64,000 bases of DNA from Psychrobacter sp. APC 3426 (lineage in GTDB: Bacteria; Pseudomonadota; Gammaproteobacteria; Pseudomonadales; Moraxellaceae): assembly GCF_030408035.1 (NCBI RefSeq), contig NZ_JASDCF010000007.1, positions 46,524 through 110,523 on the forward strand, read 5' to 3'. Under the pieces are notes generated by a model. That model made no database searches. It saw only the letters and a program-made list of their open reading frames with translations, and was not told where the DNA came from. The stretch's first letter is position 1. Every line of letters begins with the position of its first letter. Positions 55,771 to 64,000 of this stretch are shown here, in pieces. Position numbers and translations under genes: made by a program.

Positions 55771-57648
55771 ATGCAATATCCCGCTTGGAAATACTTACTC
55801 ATTACCGTCGTGCTAATCATTGCCGGACTATATGCAGCCCCTAACCTCTACCCTGATGAACCTGCCGTACAGATTACAAGTGCAGCAGCAGGTACGCAGC
55901 TGTCTGAAGGTATTTTGACGCAGTCTCAAAGCTTGCTTGAAGAGGCTGGTTTAAAAAACCATGATGGTACATTTGAGGGCAACAGTGCTCTAGTACGTCT
56001 TAATAACCCAGTCGATCAGCTAAAGGCGCAGGAAGTACTGCGTCAGAACTTGGGTGAAGACTATGTGGTCGCACTCAACTTAGCGCAGACTACCCCGCAG
56101 TGGCTTCGTGATATCGGTGCAAAACCGATGAAACTTGGTCTCGACTTACGTGGTGGTGTTCGTTTTGTGCTAGAAGTTGATATGGACAAAGCACTCGAAC
56201 AACGCTTGACCAGTGCCAGTCGCGATATGCGTCGTGAGCTACGCGCTGAGAAAGTTGCGGTTAAAGGTATCAAAACCGAAGATCGTAGCGTGGTATTGCA
56301 TTTTGCTGATACTGATGCGCGTAACCGTGCTCAGAATATCTTGCAAGGCTCTATGGGTAACACCTTTAGTTTACAGTCTTCTATAGATAATCAAGGTCCG
56401 GCATTAATCTTGGCATATAATGATGCGACCCTTGACGAAATCAATAGTTATGCGGTCAATCAAAACTTGACTACCCTGCGTAACCGTATCGCTGAATTGG
56501 GTGTCACTGAAGCCCTAGTCCAATCTCAGGGCGCCAGTCGTATCGTCGTAGAGCTACCTGGTGTACAAGATACGGCAGAAGCGAAACGCGTTCTTGGACG
56601 TACTGCAAACCTTGAATTCCGTATGGTCGCTGAAAATGCAGACACTTATACAGGTGGCATTCCTCCGGCAGGCACTGAAGCATTTCCGTTTGAGACCCTT
56701 GATGGTCCACCTGTACTCCTAGACCGTCAGGCAATTGTCACTGGTGATAAAGTCACTAACGCTCAAACCGGTGTTGATGAAAGCGGCTCGCCTGAAGTGA
56801 GTATCACGCTAGATAGTGCTGGCGGTAAGCTGATGCAAAACGCCACCCGTACTGCTGTTGGCAAACAGATGGCAGTATTGTTCATCGAAAACAAGCAGAG
56901 AATCACTTACGAAGACGACCCAGCAACGGGTGAGACAGTCGAAGTACGGACGCCTTATGCTGAGACCAAAGTTATCAACCGTGCCAATATCCAAGCAGTA
57001 CTTGGCTCATCTTTCCGTATTACTGGTCTAGATAGTAGTGCTGAAGCGGCCGAGCTTGCGCTATTGTTACGTTCAGGTGCACTGGCAGCACCGATGTATT
57101 TTGTCGAAGAGCGCACCATTGGCCCATCACTGGGTCAAGAAAATATTGATAAAGGTCTATTCTCTACTCAGGTCGGTTATCTGTTGGTCTTCGCCTTTAT
57201 GATTATCTTCTATCGTTTATTTGGTGTGATTGCCAACGTGGCGCTAGCAGTAAACGTCATTATTATCATCGCTATTATGTCAATCTTAGGCTCATCGCTT
57301 ACCCTTCCAGGTATCGCAGGTATCGTCTTGACCATCGGTATGGCGGTCGATGCCAACGTACTGATTTTTGAGCGGATTCGTGAAGAGCTTGCGAATGGTG
57401 TACGGCCAAAATCAGCCATCGTGGCAGGTTTCGACCGTGCCTTTAGTAGTATTTTTGATGCCAACATCACTACCTTATTGGTTGCGTTTATCTTATTTGC
57501 GATTGGTACTGGTCCGATTAAAGGCTTTGCGATCACCTTAGCAATTGGTATTGTCAGCTCGCTGTTTACTGCTATTTTGGTAACTCGTGCGCTAGTACAA
57601 ATTGCTTATGGTAAGCGTAAATCTATCAAACGTTTGAGCATCGGTTAG
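55771..57648 (+). CDS. secD: SecD, protein translocase subunit
   Basis: 625 residues from the ATG at 55771 (MQYPAWKYLLITVV); the longer frame begins with a GTG and has no ribosome-binding site. One N-terminal membrane segment is followed by the long periplasmic part (P1), with MKLGLDLRGGVRFVLEVDMD in its early portion and the base near LLLRSGALAAPMYFVEERTI. Five C-terminal membrane segments follow, including GMAVDANVLIFERIREEL, the conserved proton-path region. SecDF uses the proton gradient to pull exported proteins outward. secF follows after 9 bp. Confidence 0.96.
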   Translation: MQYPAWKYLLITVVLIIAGLYAAPNLYPDEPAVQITSAAAGTQLSEGILTQSQSLLEEAGLKNHDGTFEGNSALVRLNNPVDQLKAQEVLRQNLGEDYVVALNLAQTTPQWLRDIGAKPMKLGLDLRGGVRFVLEVDMDKALEQRLTSASRDMRRELRAEKVAVKGIKTEDRSVVLHFADTDARNRAQNILQGSMGNTFSLQSSIDNQGPALILAYNDATLDEINSYAVNQNLTTLRNRIAELGVTEALVQSQGASRIVVELPGVQDTAEAKRVLGRTANLEFRMVAENADTYTGGIPPAGTEAFPFETLDGPPVLLDRQAIVTGDKVTNAQTGVDESGSPEVSITLDSAGGKLMQNATRTAVGKQMAVLFIENKQRITYEDDPATGETVEVRTPYAETKVINRANIQAVLGSSFRITGLDSSAEAAELALLLRSGALAAPMYFVEERTIGPSLGQENIDKGLFSTQVGYLLVFAFMIIFYRLFGVIANVALAVNVIIIIAIMSILGSSLTLPGIAGIVLTIGMAVDANVLIFERIREELANGVRPKSAIVAGFDRAFSSIFDANITTLLVAFILFAIGTGPIKGFAITLAIGIVSSLFTAILVTRALVQIAYGKRKSIKRLSIG

Positions 57649-57657
57649 GAGAATACT

Positions 57658-58929
57658 ATGGCGATCGATAAGAACAACCCTTTAGAACAGCAAAACAATC
57701 CAGATCGAAATGGTTCAGGTGGCTCAAACAATGATGCAAACAGCACCAGTACGCGCCGCCGCAAAAAACCACGCCGTGATGGTAAAGGTAGCAACACCCA
57801 AACCAATAAACCTAATACTGAAAAATCGAGTAACGGTAAAAGCCGTCGCAGTGGCAAGGGTGCTGATAAAGACAGCCAAGCGCTAGCCACACAAGCAATC
57901 GACCCTACTCTAGATATAGGCGATGCTGAAGACGATGCTGCTGCAGAGGCAGAAGGCGGTATCAAAGCCGTTGGTAACCAACGCATCATTCCGTTTATGA
58001 AGATAGAAAAGCCAATGGCTATTTTGTCTTTATTGATGGTTATTGGCAGTATCATTGCTATCGCCGTCAACGGTTTAAACTTAGGGCTCGACTTTACAGG
58101 TGGTGTCTCTGCAGATGTGCGTTACGATCAGCCTGTTGAGCAGGTTGAGGTAGTACAAGCGCTAGCTGATAATGGCTTCAACGATGCAGTTGTACAGTAT
58201 CTAGGTACACGAGAAGAGCTACTGGTACGTTTGCCACCACAGTCTGACAACGTGGATGGACTTAGCACCAGCCTTACTCAAGCGCTAGCCTTACCCAATA
58301 ACACGGCTGATATCAGTAACATTAATATCATCGGTAGCCAAGTTGGTAATGAAGTTTACCTAAACTCAGTCATGGCATTGGCTCTGGCACTACTGTGTAT
58401 GCTCGGTTATGTGGCACTACGCTTCCAGTTTAAATTATCACTGGGCGCAGTACTGTCACTGTTCCATGATGCCGTGGTCACCATTGGTGTCTTTGCTTTG
58501 TTTGGCTTACCATTCGACTTGACAGTACTGGCTGCTATCTTGGCCTTGATTGGTTACTCGTTGAACGATACGATTGTTGTCTATGACCGTATCCGTGAGA
58601 ACTTCCGTCGCGTCCGTGGTATCACGCCAAGTCAGACAGTGGATTTATCTTTAACAGAGACATTACGTCGTACCATTATGACCATATCAACTGTACTCTT
58701 GGTTGTGCTTGCGATGATGTTCTTGGGCGGTGATGGCTTGTACTGGTTCTCAGTTGCACTGTTTATTGGTTTGCTTGCTGGTACTTATTCATCGACCTAT
58801 ATCGCCAGCTCGATTCCACTACGTATGGGACTGTCACGCGATGACTTTGTCGTAAAAGTGAAGCCTGAGTTTGAAGAAGAAATCGTTACTTTCAATGATC
58901 CAAAAATGTTTGAACAAGACAATGTTTAA
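57658..58929 (+). CDS. secF: SecF, protein translocase subunit, with a basic N-terminal extension
   Basis: 423 residues. The core from about residue 115 is normal SecF: LNLGLDFTGGVSADV at the first membrane segment, then five more segments including GYSLNDTIVVYDRIREN and LFIGLLAGTYSSTYIASSI. E. coli SecF has 323 residues. The extra ~100 at the N-terminus are Asn/Ser/Lys/Arg-rich (STRRRKKPRRDGKG) and then acidic, facing the cytoplasm. A start nearer the core is possible, but the ATG at 57658 has GGAG 8 nt upstream and sits 9 bp after secD. Confidence 0.95.
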   Translation: MAIDKNNPLEQQNNPDRNGSGGSNNDANSTSTRRRKKPRRDGKGSNTQTNKPNTEKSSNGKSRRSGKGADKDSQALATQAIDPTLDIGDAEDDAAAEAEGGIKAVGNQRIIPFMKIEKPMAILSLLMVIGSIIAIAVNGLNLGLDFTGGVSADVRYDQPVEQVEVVQALADNGFNDAVVQYLGTREELLVRLPPQSDNVDGLSTSLTQALALPNNTADISNINIIGSQVGNEVYLNSVMALALALLCMLGYVALRFQFKLSLGAVLSLFHDAVVTIGVFALFGLPFDLTVLAAILALIGYSLNDTIVVYDRIRENFRRVRGITPSQTVDLSLTETLRRTIMTISTVLLVVLAMMFLGGDGLYWFSVALFIGLLAGTYSSTYIASSIPLRMGLSRDDFVVKVKPEFEEEIVTFNDPKMFEQDNV

Positions 58930-59010
58930 AATGTATGATGTTCAAGATAAATGATATTTGAGGTAAGCACTATTTAAAATAAGTAACCCTTGAACAAAAC
59001 AGTTTTAAAT

Positions 59011-59050
59011 AAAAGCACCTGACTCATCAATAGTGAGTCTAGGTGCTTTT
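59011..59050 (+). terminator. Intrinsic terminator after secF
   Basis: The stem aaaagcacct-gactca / tgagtc-aggtgctttt (one bulge) is followed by T's, 81 bp after the secF stop. Confidence 0.85.
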
Positions 59051-59206
59051 GTCTTTGTAGTGCTTTTAGACATGATGAGAATTATAAAGCATGCTAGAGC
59101 GTCTCTATTCTTGCTATGCCAGTGAGTAGCATCAAGTAATGAGCGGCACTGTGTCTATCACATCAATCCTTTATTGCATCTATTTTTTGTATAAATGAGC
59201 CAGTAA

Positions 59207-60640
59207 ATGCCAACCACATCATCTAATGCCATGCCGCCAATTGATACTCGCTATGCGCGTATCATCGCTATTGCGCTGCCTGTGTTATTGGCCAATCTGG
59301 CCATGCCGCTGCAAAGTGTTATAGATACCGCAATCGTCGGCAACATGAATGACACAGCTAAACTTGCTGGTATGGGTTTGGCGATACAGTTACTGTCTTT
59401 ATTGCTCGTGAGCTTTAACTTTTTGCAATATGCCTCTTCTGGACTATCCGCCCAAGCATTGGGACAAATGGCAAATTCTGTTGATAAACCAAGCAAGGAT
59501 GTTTCGAAGTCAAAAATCACAACGTCATCTCATTTAAGGCCTTCACCATTATTGTCCATTTTACAACGGGCCTTATTATTGGCGTTCGGGATTGGCGCTG
59601 TTCTCCTACTGGCAAAACCTTGGTTGATAGATTTTGGTCTGCAGGCTTTATCTGCCAATCCTGATAGTGGACGTGCAGCAAAGACTTATTTGGACGTGCG
59701 TTTTTGGGGTGTCATTGCTGAGCTAATGAACTTTGCTTTTATTGGCTGGTTTGCAGGTCAAGGTAAAACCCGCTACATGCTCTATCAGCAAGGGTTTATT
59801 GCCATACTTAATATCATACTGACGTTGTTTTTTGTTTTTGGCATGCAAATGGGATTGGTGGGTGTGGCGCTAGGTACTACCATCGCTTTTTGGTCAGGTG
59901 TGTTATTGGCATTATGGCTAAGCCGTCAGCATCTGCAAATATCTTGGATGGCATTATTCAACGCTGACCGTCAGCATTTTACTAAAGATAAAATGCTTAG
60001 GCTATTTTCGCTTAATAAAGACATCTTTATTCGCACGCTTATTTTAACATTAAGTTTTGCTTGGATTACTCGCCTATCTGCTCAAAGTGGAGATATCATA
60101 CTGGCTGCTAACGCGATTTTATTGCAAGTATTGAGCATATCAGCCTTTGCGCTTGATGGTGTTGCAGTATCCGCTGAGACACTAAGTGGGCAAGCCGCTG
60201 GACGACGCGATTGGCTGCGTTTTCGTATTATCGTTAAGCGTACAGGTATCGTCAGCTATGGACTTGCCATCATGTTGAGTGCGATTTGGTGGCTTGGCAT
60301 GCCAACGTATTTGCAATTTATGACCAACATTGCATCCGTCTTTACACTCGCTTATGATTACCATCTTTATGCCGTGTTACTACCGTTGGTCGGCGTTGGT
60401 GCGTATTGGCTGGACGGCATATTTTTTGGCTTAACTGCTGGCAACGTCATTCGTAACGCGGCTCTGATACTGGCCGCCGTCTTTTTTCCGCTTAGTTGGC
60501 TACTTTATCAACAATGGGATATGACAGGTATTTGGCTAAGCGTGTGGGCTTTATTACTACTGAGGCTTGTCATTTTAGGTGGTTTTTTATATCACGCCCA
60601 TCAAACAGGTAGTTATGAGAAATTTCAGCCAGACGTTTGA
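59207..60640 (+). CDS. MATE-family efflux transporter (DinF-like)
   Basis: 477 residues, 12 predicted membrane segments. The N-terminal half begins with RIIAIALPVLLANLAMPLQS and VIDTAIVGNM, typical of DinF-type MATE proteins. The second half has a matching QVLSISAFALDGVAVSAETL. An insertion of about 35 hydrophilic residues lies near residue 90-120 between segments 2 and 3. Such pumps export drugs or metabolites using sodium or proton gradients. Substrate unknown. No regulator is adjacent. Confidence 0.88.
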   Translation: MPTTSSNAMPPIDTRYARIIAIALPVLLANLAMPLQSVIDTAIVGNMNDTAKLAGMGLAIQLLSLLLVSFNFLQYASSGLSAQALGQMANSVDKPSKDVSKSKITTSSHLRPSPLLSILQRALLLAFGIGAVLLLAKPWLIDFGLQALSANPDSGRAAKTYLDVRFWGVIAELMNFAFIGWFAGQGKTRYMLYQQGFIAILNIILTLFFVFGMQMGLVGVALGTTIAFWSGVLLALWLSRQHLQISWMALFNADRQHFTKDKMLRLFSLNKDIFIRTLILTLSFAWITRLSAQSGDIILAANAILLQVLSISAFALDGVAVSAETLSGQAAGRRDWLRFRIIVKRTGIVSYGLAIMLSAIWWLGMPTYLQFMTNIASVFTLAYDYHLYAVLLPLVGVGAYWLDGIFFGLTAGNVIRNAALILAAVFFPLSWLLYQQWDMTGIWLSVWALLLLRLVILGGFLYHAHQTGSYEKFQPDV

Positions 60641-60816
60641 TGGTTCATTAGTATTCATGTATTAGGTCGTCTTCTCAATTTGATTACCATAATCTGAGCA
60701 TAAAACGCTAAGTGGGCTAAAATCAGTACAGGCTCTAGGATGCATCAATCATTATCTTTCATCACAATTTATCAATAATAATCAAAGCATTATAGTAAGA
60801 AACATTAGGATGTCAT

Positions 60817-61548
60817 GTGACTACTCACTCAAAAGAATTACATCAACAACACGAGACCAGCTACGACTGGGCTGAAGGCTTTAAAAAGAGCTTACCAGTA
60901 GCAATGGGTTATTTACCGGCAGGTATTGCGTTTGGGGTACTGGCACAAGTGGCAGGTATTCCTGTGTGGGCGACCATTATGCTCAGTGTCGTGCTGTATG
61001 CAGGTGCAGCCCAATATGCCTGTCTGCCAATGCTCAGCGCGGGCCTACCGATTGGCAATATGGCCACCAATATTGCCGCGATTAATTTGCGTCATGTGTT
61101 TTATGGCATGCCGTTATTGCAATATCTGCCTAAAAACAGGCTGGCCAAAACTTATTGCTTATTTGCATTAACCGACGAAACGTTTTCTGTGATGACCAGT
61201 TTGCCAAATGAATCACGACAATCATTGATATTACCTATTAGTTTGTTTAACCAAAGTTGGTGGGTAATAGCAGGTGCTATTGGGGTGATGATTGGTAGTA
61301 CACTGAGTGACTTGGTGCCGCACTTAGACTTTGCCTTGGTCTGTCTGTTTGCCATTTTGGCTTATGAGCAATTTCAAAGTATCAAACGCTACTTCCCGAT
61401 TGGCATTGCAGTAATTGCATTGGCCATTGCCTCATTGTTTACCAGTAACTGGTTATTATTGGTAGCAATTACTATCTGTATGATGATGATTTTGGCACGT
61501 GGTTTTTGGGTGCAGCGTCGTGTAAAAGGAGAAACTCATGACCAGTAG
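60817..61548 (+). CDS. azlC: AzlC, large subunit of a branched-chain amino acid exporter
   Basis: 243 residues from a GTG start with AGGA about 8 nt upstream. LPVAMGYLPAGIAFGVLAQV and NLRHVFYGMPLLQYLPKNR are typical AzlC/YgaZ stretches. About five membrane segments are predicted. The protein pairs with AzlD to export valine-type amino acids in characterised cases. azlD overlaps its end by 11 bp. Confidence 0.93.
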   Translation: MTTHSKELHQQHETSYDWAEGFKKSLPVAMGYLPAGIAFGVLAQVAGIPVWATIMLSVVLYAGAAQYACLPMLSAGLPIGNMATNIAAINLRHVFYGMPLLQYLPKNRLAKTYCLFALTDETFSVMTSLPNESRQSLILPISLFNQSWWVIAGAIGVMIGSTLSDLVPHLDFALVCLFAILAYEQFQSIKRYFPIGIAVIALAIASLFTSNWLLLVAITICMMMILARGFWVQRRVKGETHDQ

Positions 61549-61900
61549 CTATTTGATTTTTGCGACATTTGCGATGGCTGCCGTGACTTTCATTACTCGT
61601 GCCCTTCCCGCTTTAATACCTAAAAAAGTTTTAGACACGCCTTGGCTGCATCGATTGAATGAAAGCTTGCCACTATCAGTAATGGTATTGCTGATCCTGA
61701 CCAGTCTATCCTATCAGGGCTTATCATCAGCTACTGGTATCAATAGTGCAGAACTACATTTAATAATGGCACAAATCGGCGCGCTACTGTTGGTACTATT
61801 AATCTATCATATCAGCCGTCAACTGTTGATTAGTATGATTGTCGGTATCGCCGCTATTAATGGGTTACTATGGCTGTTTACTCACTTTTTAGGTTCATAA
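61538..61900 (+). CDS. azlD: AzlD, small subunit of the exporter
   Basis: 120 residues, about four membrane segments. FITRALPALIPKKVLDTPWL is the AzlD/YgaH signature near the N-terminus. The start is inside the azlC end, with AGGAGAAACTC upstream. A MITE has inserted directly after this gene; its target duplication covers the stop codon but leaves the reading frame unchanged. Confidence 0.92.
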   Translation: MTSSYLIFATFAMAAVTFITRALPALIPKKVLDTPWLHRLNESLPLSVMVLLILTSLSYQGLSSATGINSAELHLIMAQIGALLLVLLIYHISRQLLISMIVGIAAINGLLWLFTHFLGS

Positions 61901-61903
61901 ATC

Positions 61904-62035
61904 GGTGGTGTGTCAAAAAGTATGCTGATTAAAGTTTGAACAATTTTTGAAGCTTTGAAAGCCATATAGAATCAGAGAACTTAGCATAGACTTCCTATTG
62001 ACTTTTAGCGCCAGCATACTTTTTAGAACACCACC
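61904..62035. mobile_element. 132-bp MITE with IS1-family ends
   Basis: The left end ggtggtgtgtcaaaaagtat and right end tactttttagaacaccacc match those of the IS at 3941-4743; the right ends are identical over 25 bp and the left ends differ at one of the first 25 or so positions. The interior is unrelated to the IS and has no ORF. An exact 8-bp duplication, cataaatc, flanks it (61896-61903 and 62036-62043) and includes the azlD stop codon. The IS1-family transposase at 4015-4716 could move it. Confidence 0.92.
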
Positions 62036-62111
62036 CATAAATCGTTAAGATAATATCTAAAAATTTTATTAACATCAGATATTGCTAATGAATATTCATG
62101 TATTTCGTCCT

Positions 62112-62150
62112 AAAATAAAAAAAGGCTGGATTCTCATTGAATCCAGCCTT
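62112..62150 (-). terminator. Intrinsic terminator after purF
   Basis: The stem aaggctggattc / gaatccagcctt has an A-run at its left, which gives a T-run on the minus strand, 51 bp past the purF stop. Confidence 0.88.
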
Positions 62151-62200
62151 CTTATTATAAGAGCACTTTACGAAAGTACCTGTTTTGTAGATAACTCTTT

Positions 62201-63736
62201 TTAAAGCTCTTCTATACCCATCATATCGACAGGCGTATCAGCCACTATTTGCACGCCCTTTTTACCGGTTTTGGCGGTATCATTGCGTTGCTCTTGTAGA
62301 TGCTCAAGATAGGCTTCATTGATTTGACCTGTGATATAACAGCCATTAAACACGGCACAGTCAAAGCCTTCAACCTTGCTATGTTTGGTATCTTTCACAG
62401 CTTCAATCAAATCATCCAAGTCTTGAAAAATCAAGCGATCAGCACCAATGATGTCGCGTACTTCTTCTACACTATGGCCTGAGGCAATCAGCTCACTACG
62501 GACTGGCATATCGATACCATATACGTTTGGATATTTCACTGGCGGCGCTGCACTAGCAAAGAATACCTTATTAGCACCAGCATCTCGTGCCATTTGGATA
62601 ATTTCATGGCAGGTAGTACCACGGACGATAGAGTCATCAACCAAAAGTACATTTTTGCCTTTGAACTCGAGTGGTACAGCGCTTAGCTTTTGGCGGACTG
62701 ATTTTTTGCGTTGTTGCTGACCTGGCATGATGAAGGTACGACCGATATAACGATTTTTCATAAACCCTTCACGGTACTTAACGTTCATTTTTAGTGCCAA
62801 TTCCATCGCTGAGGTACGCGAGGTATCTGGAATAGGAATCACTACATCGATATCGTGGTCTTCGCCCCATTCTTTTAGAATTTTATCTGCCAGTTTTTCA
62901 CCCATACGTAAGCGTGATTTGTAAACTGAAATATTATCCATGATGGAGTCTGGACGAGCAAAGTAAACATATTCAAAGATACAAGGTGTGTATTCTTTTT
63001 GCTCCACGCACTGATGCGTATGTAGCTGATGGTTTAAGTCAATAAAGATAGCTTCGCCTGGCTTTACATCACGAATAATTGTAAATCCTGAGCCTGTCAA
63101 TGCCACTGATTCTGAAGCAACCATATACTCAGTACCGCCATTGGCTGCCAAACGCTCACCAAAAATAAGAGGGCGAATACCGTTTGGATCACGGAACGCT
63201 AGCAAGCCGTGACCAGTAATGAGGGCAACCACGCCATAAGCGCCTTCGATACGGCTATAAACGGCTTTTACCGCTGCAAATGTATCGGCAGGTGTTGGAT
63301 GAGTTTTACCCAGATTTTGCATCTCATGAGCGAGCACGTTTAGGAGCACTTCAGAGTCTGAGTCGGTATTTAGATGGCGACGATCTTCGATATAAAGTGA
63401 TTTTGCTAAGCTCTCAGCGTTGGTTAGGTTACCATTGTGCGCTAAGGTAATACCATAGGGTGAGTTGACATAAAACGGCTGAGCTTCAGCACTACTAGAG
63501 GTGCCAGCCGTTGGATAACGCACGTGACCAATACCAAACTTACCAACCAACTTTATCATATGACGGTTCATAAACACGTCACGCACCATGCCATTCTCTT
63601 TACGCAGATAGAGTCGTCCATCCTGCAAAGTTACAATACCTGCTGCGTCTTGCCCGCGATGCTGTAACATCGTTAAGCCATCATAAAGAATCTGATTGAC
63701 TGGCTCATGAGCTGCAACCCCAACGACTCCACACAT
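62201..63736 (-). CDS. purF: Amidophosphoribosyltransferase
   Basis: 511 residues. The nucleophile Cys2 (MCGVVGV) starts the N-terminal glutaminase domain, with [12 protein letters not shown] and [15 protein letters not shown]. The C-terminal phosphoribosyltransferase domain has the PRPP loop [13 protein letters not shown] near residue 365. The enzyme makes phosphoribosylamine, the first step of purine synthesis. No Cys-rich FeS ligands of the Bacillus type are apparent, fitting the E. coli-type enzyme. The gene stands alone: cvpA, often upstream, is replaced by a TnpB element whose end lies 108 bp before the start. AGGA precedes the ATG by 8 nt. Confidence 0.96.
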   Translation of the reverse strand: MCGVVGVAAHEPVNQILYDGLTMLQHRGQDAAGIVTLQDGRLYLRKENGMVRDVFMNRHMIKLVGKFGIGHVRYPTAGTSSSAEAQPFYVNSPYGITLAHNGNLTNAESLAKSLYIEDRRHLNTDSDSEVLLNVLAHEMQNLGKTHPTPADTFAAVKAVYSRIEGAYGVVALITGHGLLAFRDPNGIRPLIFGERLAANGGTEYMVASESVALTGSGFTIIRDVKPGEAIFIDLNHQLHTHQCVEQKEYTPCIFEYVYFARPDSIMDNISVYKSRLRMGEKLADKILKEWGEDHDIDVVIPIPDTSRTSAMELALKMNVKYREGFMKNRYIGRTFIMPGQQQRKKSVRQKLSAVPLEFKGKNVLLVDDSIVRGTTCHEIIQMARDAGANKVFFASAAPPVKYPNVYGIDMPVRSELIASGHSVEEVRDIIGADRLIFQDLDDLIEAVKDTKHSKVEGFDCAVFNGCYITGQINEAYLEHLQEQRNDTAKTGKKGVQIVADTPVDMMGIEEL

Positions 63737-63843
63737 AGTTATATCCTATTTTACCCATACATTAGTACTACAATAACGACTTAATTTCTAACTGCTCACT
63801 TTTAACACATCAACAGTCAATCGTCGCCTACCTGATACTTATC

Positions 63844-64000
63844 TATGAACTACCGATCACCTAAAGAGGTAGCGGTTTCTTAGGTAATACCCATACTTGA
63901 TACGATGTTTTGTATCAGCGGTTAGGCAAATGGACTAAGCTAACCCCGTCGCACCGACGGTTTTGATTGTTACCAGCCTTAGTCCTTCGTTGAGGATGTT
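63844..64000 (-). mobile_element. Second TnpB element, RE end only (cut by window edge)
   Basis: From 63844 to the window end the sequence closely matches 33357-33513. It includes the terminal hairpin (63853-63875), the tgatac/gtatca hairpin and the tnpB end. The element continues beyond the window. Confidence 0.88.
63935..64000 (-). CDS. tnpB: TnpB, C-terminal 21 residues (partial)
   Basis: The frame reads NILNEGLRLVTIKTVGATGL-A and stops at 63935. It matches the end of the TnpB at 33448-34599, with two substitutions (A to V, L to I). Whether the rest of the gene is intact cannot be seen. Confidence 0.85.
   Translation of the reverse strand, partial: NILNEGLRLVTIKTVGATGLA

Overview
The window looks like a chromosomal segment of a Psychrobacter-type gammaproteobacterium (Moraxellaceae). 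This is inferred, not proved. It rests on moderate AT-richness, the style of the TolQRAB, BamD, DnaG-RpoD, SecDF, NrdAB and MltD proteins, and the set of permeases and exported cytochromes. No rRNA, tRNA or CRISPR array was seen. Most of the window is ordinary housekeeping DNA. The mobile or accessory parts are an IS1-family element, a short non-autonomous relative of it, two TnpB elements, a few small repeats, and a block inserted between nrdA and nrdB.

Layout. 1-3.7 kb (minus): purine catabolism, with a xanthine/uracil-type permease followed by xdhA and xdhB (xdhB runs off the left edge). 3.94-4.74 kb: a complete IS1-family insertion with an 8-bp target duplication. 4.9-8.8 kb (minus): proline catabolism, with PutA split into a 1084-residue enzyme and a separate 230-residue C-terminal domain. 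9.6-10.9 kb (minus): an AzgA-type purine permease preceded by three direct repeats. 11.4-15.1 kb (plus): tolQ-tolR-tolA-tolB without pal. 15.4-19.4 kb (minus): an exported triheme cytochrome, a Tat-exported flavin amine oxidase and a lipoprotein cytochrome c, which together look like a periplasmic amine-oxidising chain. 20-25.4 kb: a tiny lipoprotein, a flavodoxin-fold protein, PgeF, RluD and BamD. 25.5-30.2 kb: dnaG and rpoD. 30.3-33.3 kb: a bestrophin-like channel and an efflux pump with its TetR repressor. 33.4-34.7 kb: an intact TnpB element with a recognisable guide-RNA end. 34.7-37 kb: a TPP riboswitch with terminator, tenA, a methyltransferase and ybeD.

37.2-43.8 kb: class Ia ribonucleotide reductase. 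Two NrdR boxes 30 bp apart precede nrdA; nrdB and a YfaE-like ferredoxin come later. Between nrdA and nrdB lie about 2.4 kb of accessory DNA: an A-rich gene for a coiled-coil CHAT (caspase-like) protease, a short inverted repeat, a Phd/YefM-RelE toxin-antitoxin pair, and a third small gene whose last 32 residues align without gaps to the antitoxin tail (14 identities). This is the best candidate here for an undescribed system.

44-55 kb: a membrane-anchored DegS-like protease, a Nif3/YbgI protein, a 1.2-kb gap with no gene, an MltF-like transglycosylase with a shortened binding domain, an MltD transglycosylase with seven LysM repeats, a small exported protein and a CNNM/CBS membrane protein. 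55-59 kb: yajC-secD-secF, with an unusual basic N-terminal extension on SecF. 59-62 kb: a MATE transporter and the AzlCD branched-chain amino acid exporter. A 132-bp MITE carrying the IS1-type ends and its own 8-bp duplication sits just after the azlD stop codon. 62.2-63.7 kb (minus): purF. The window ends inside a second TnpB element.
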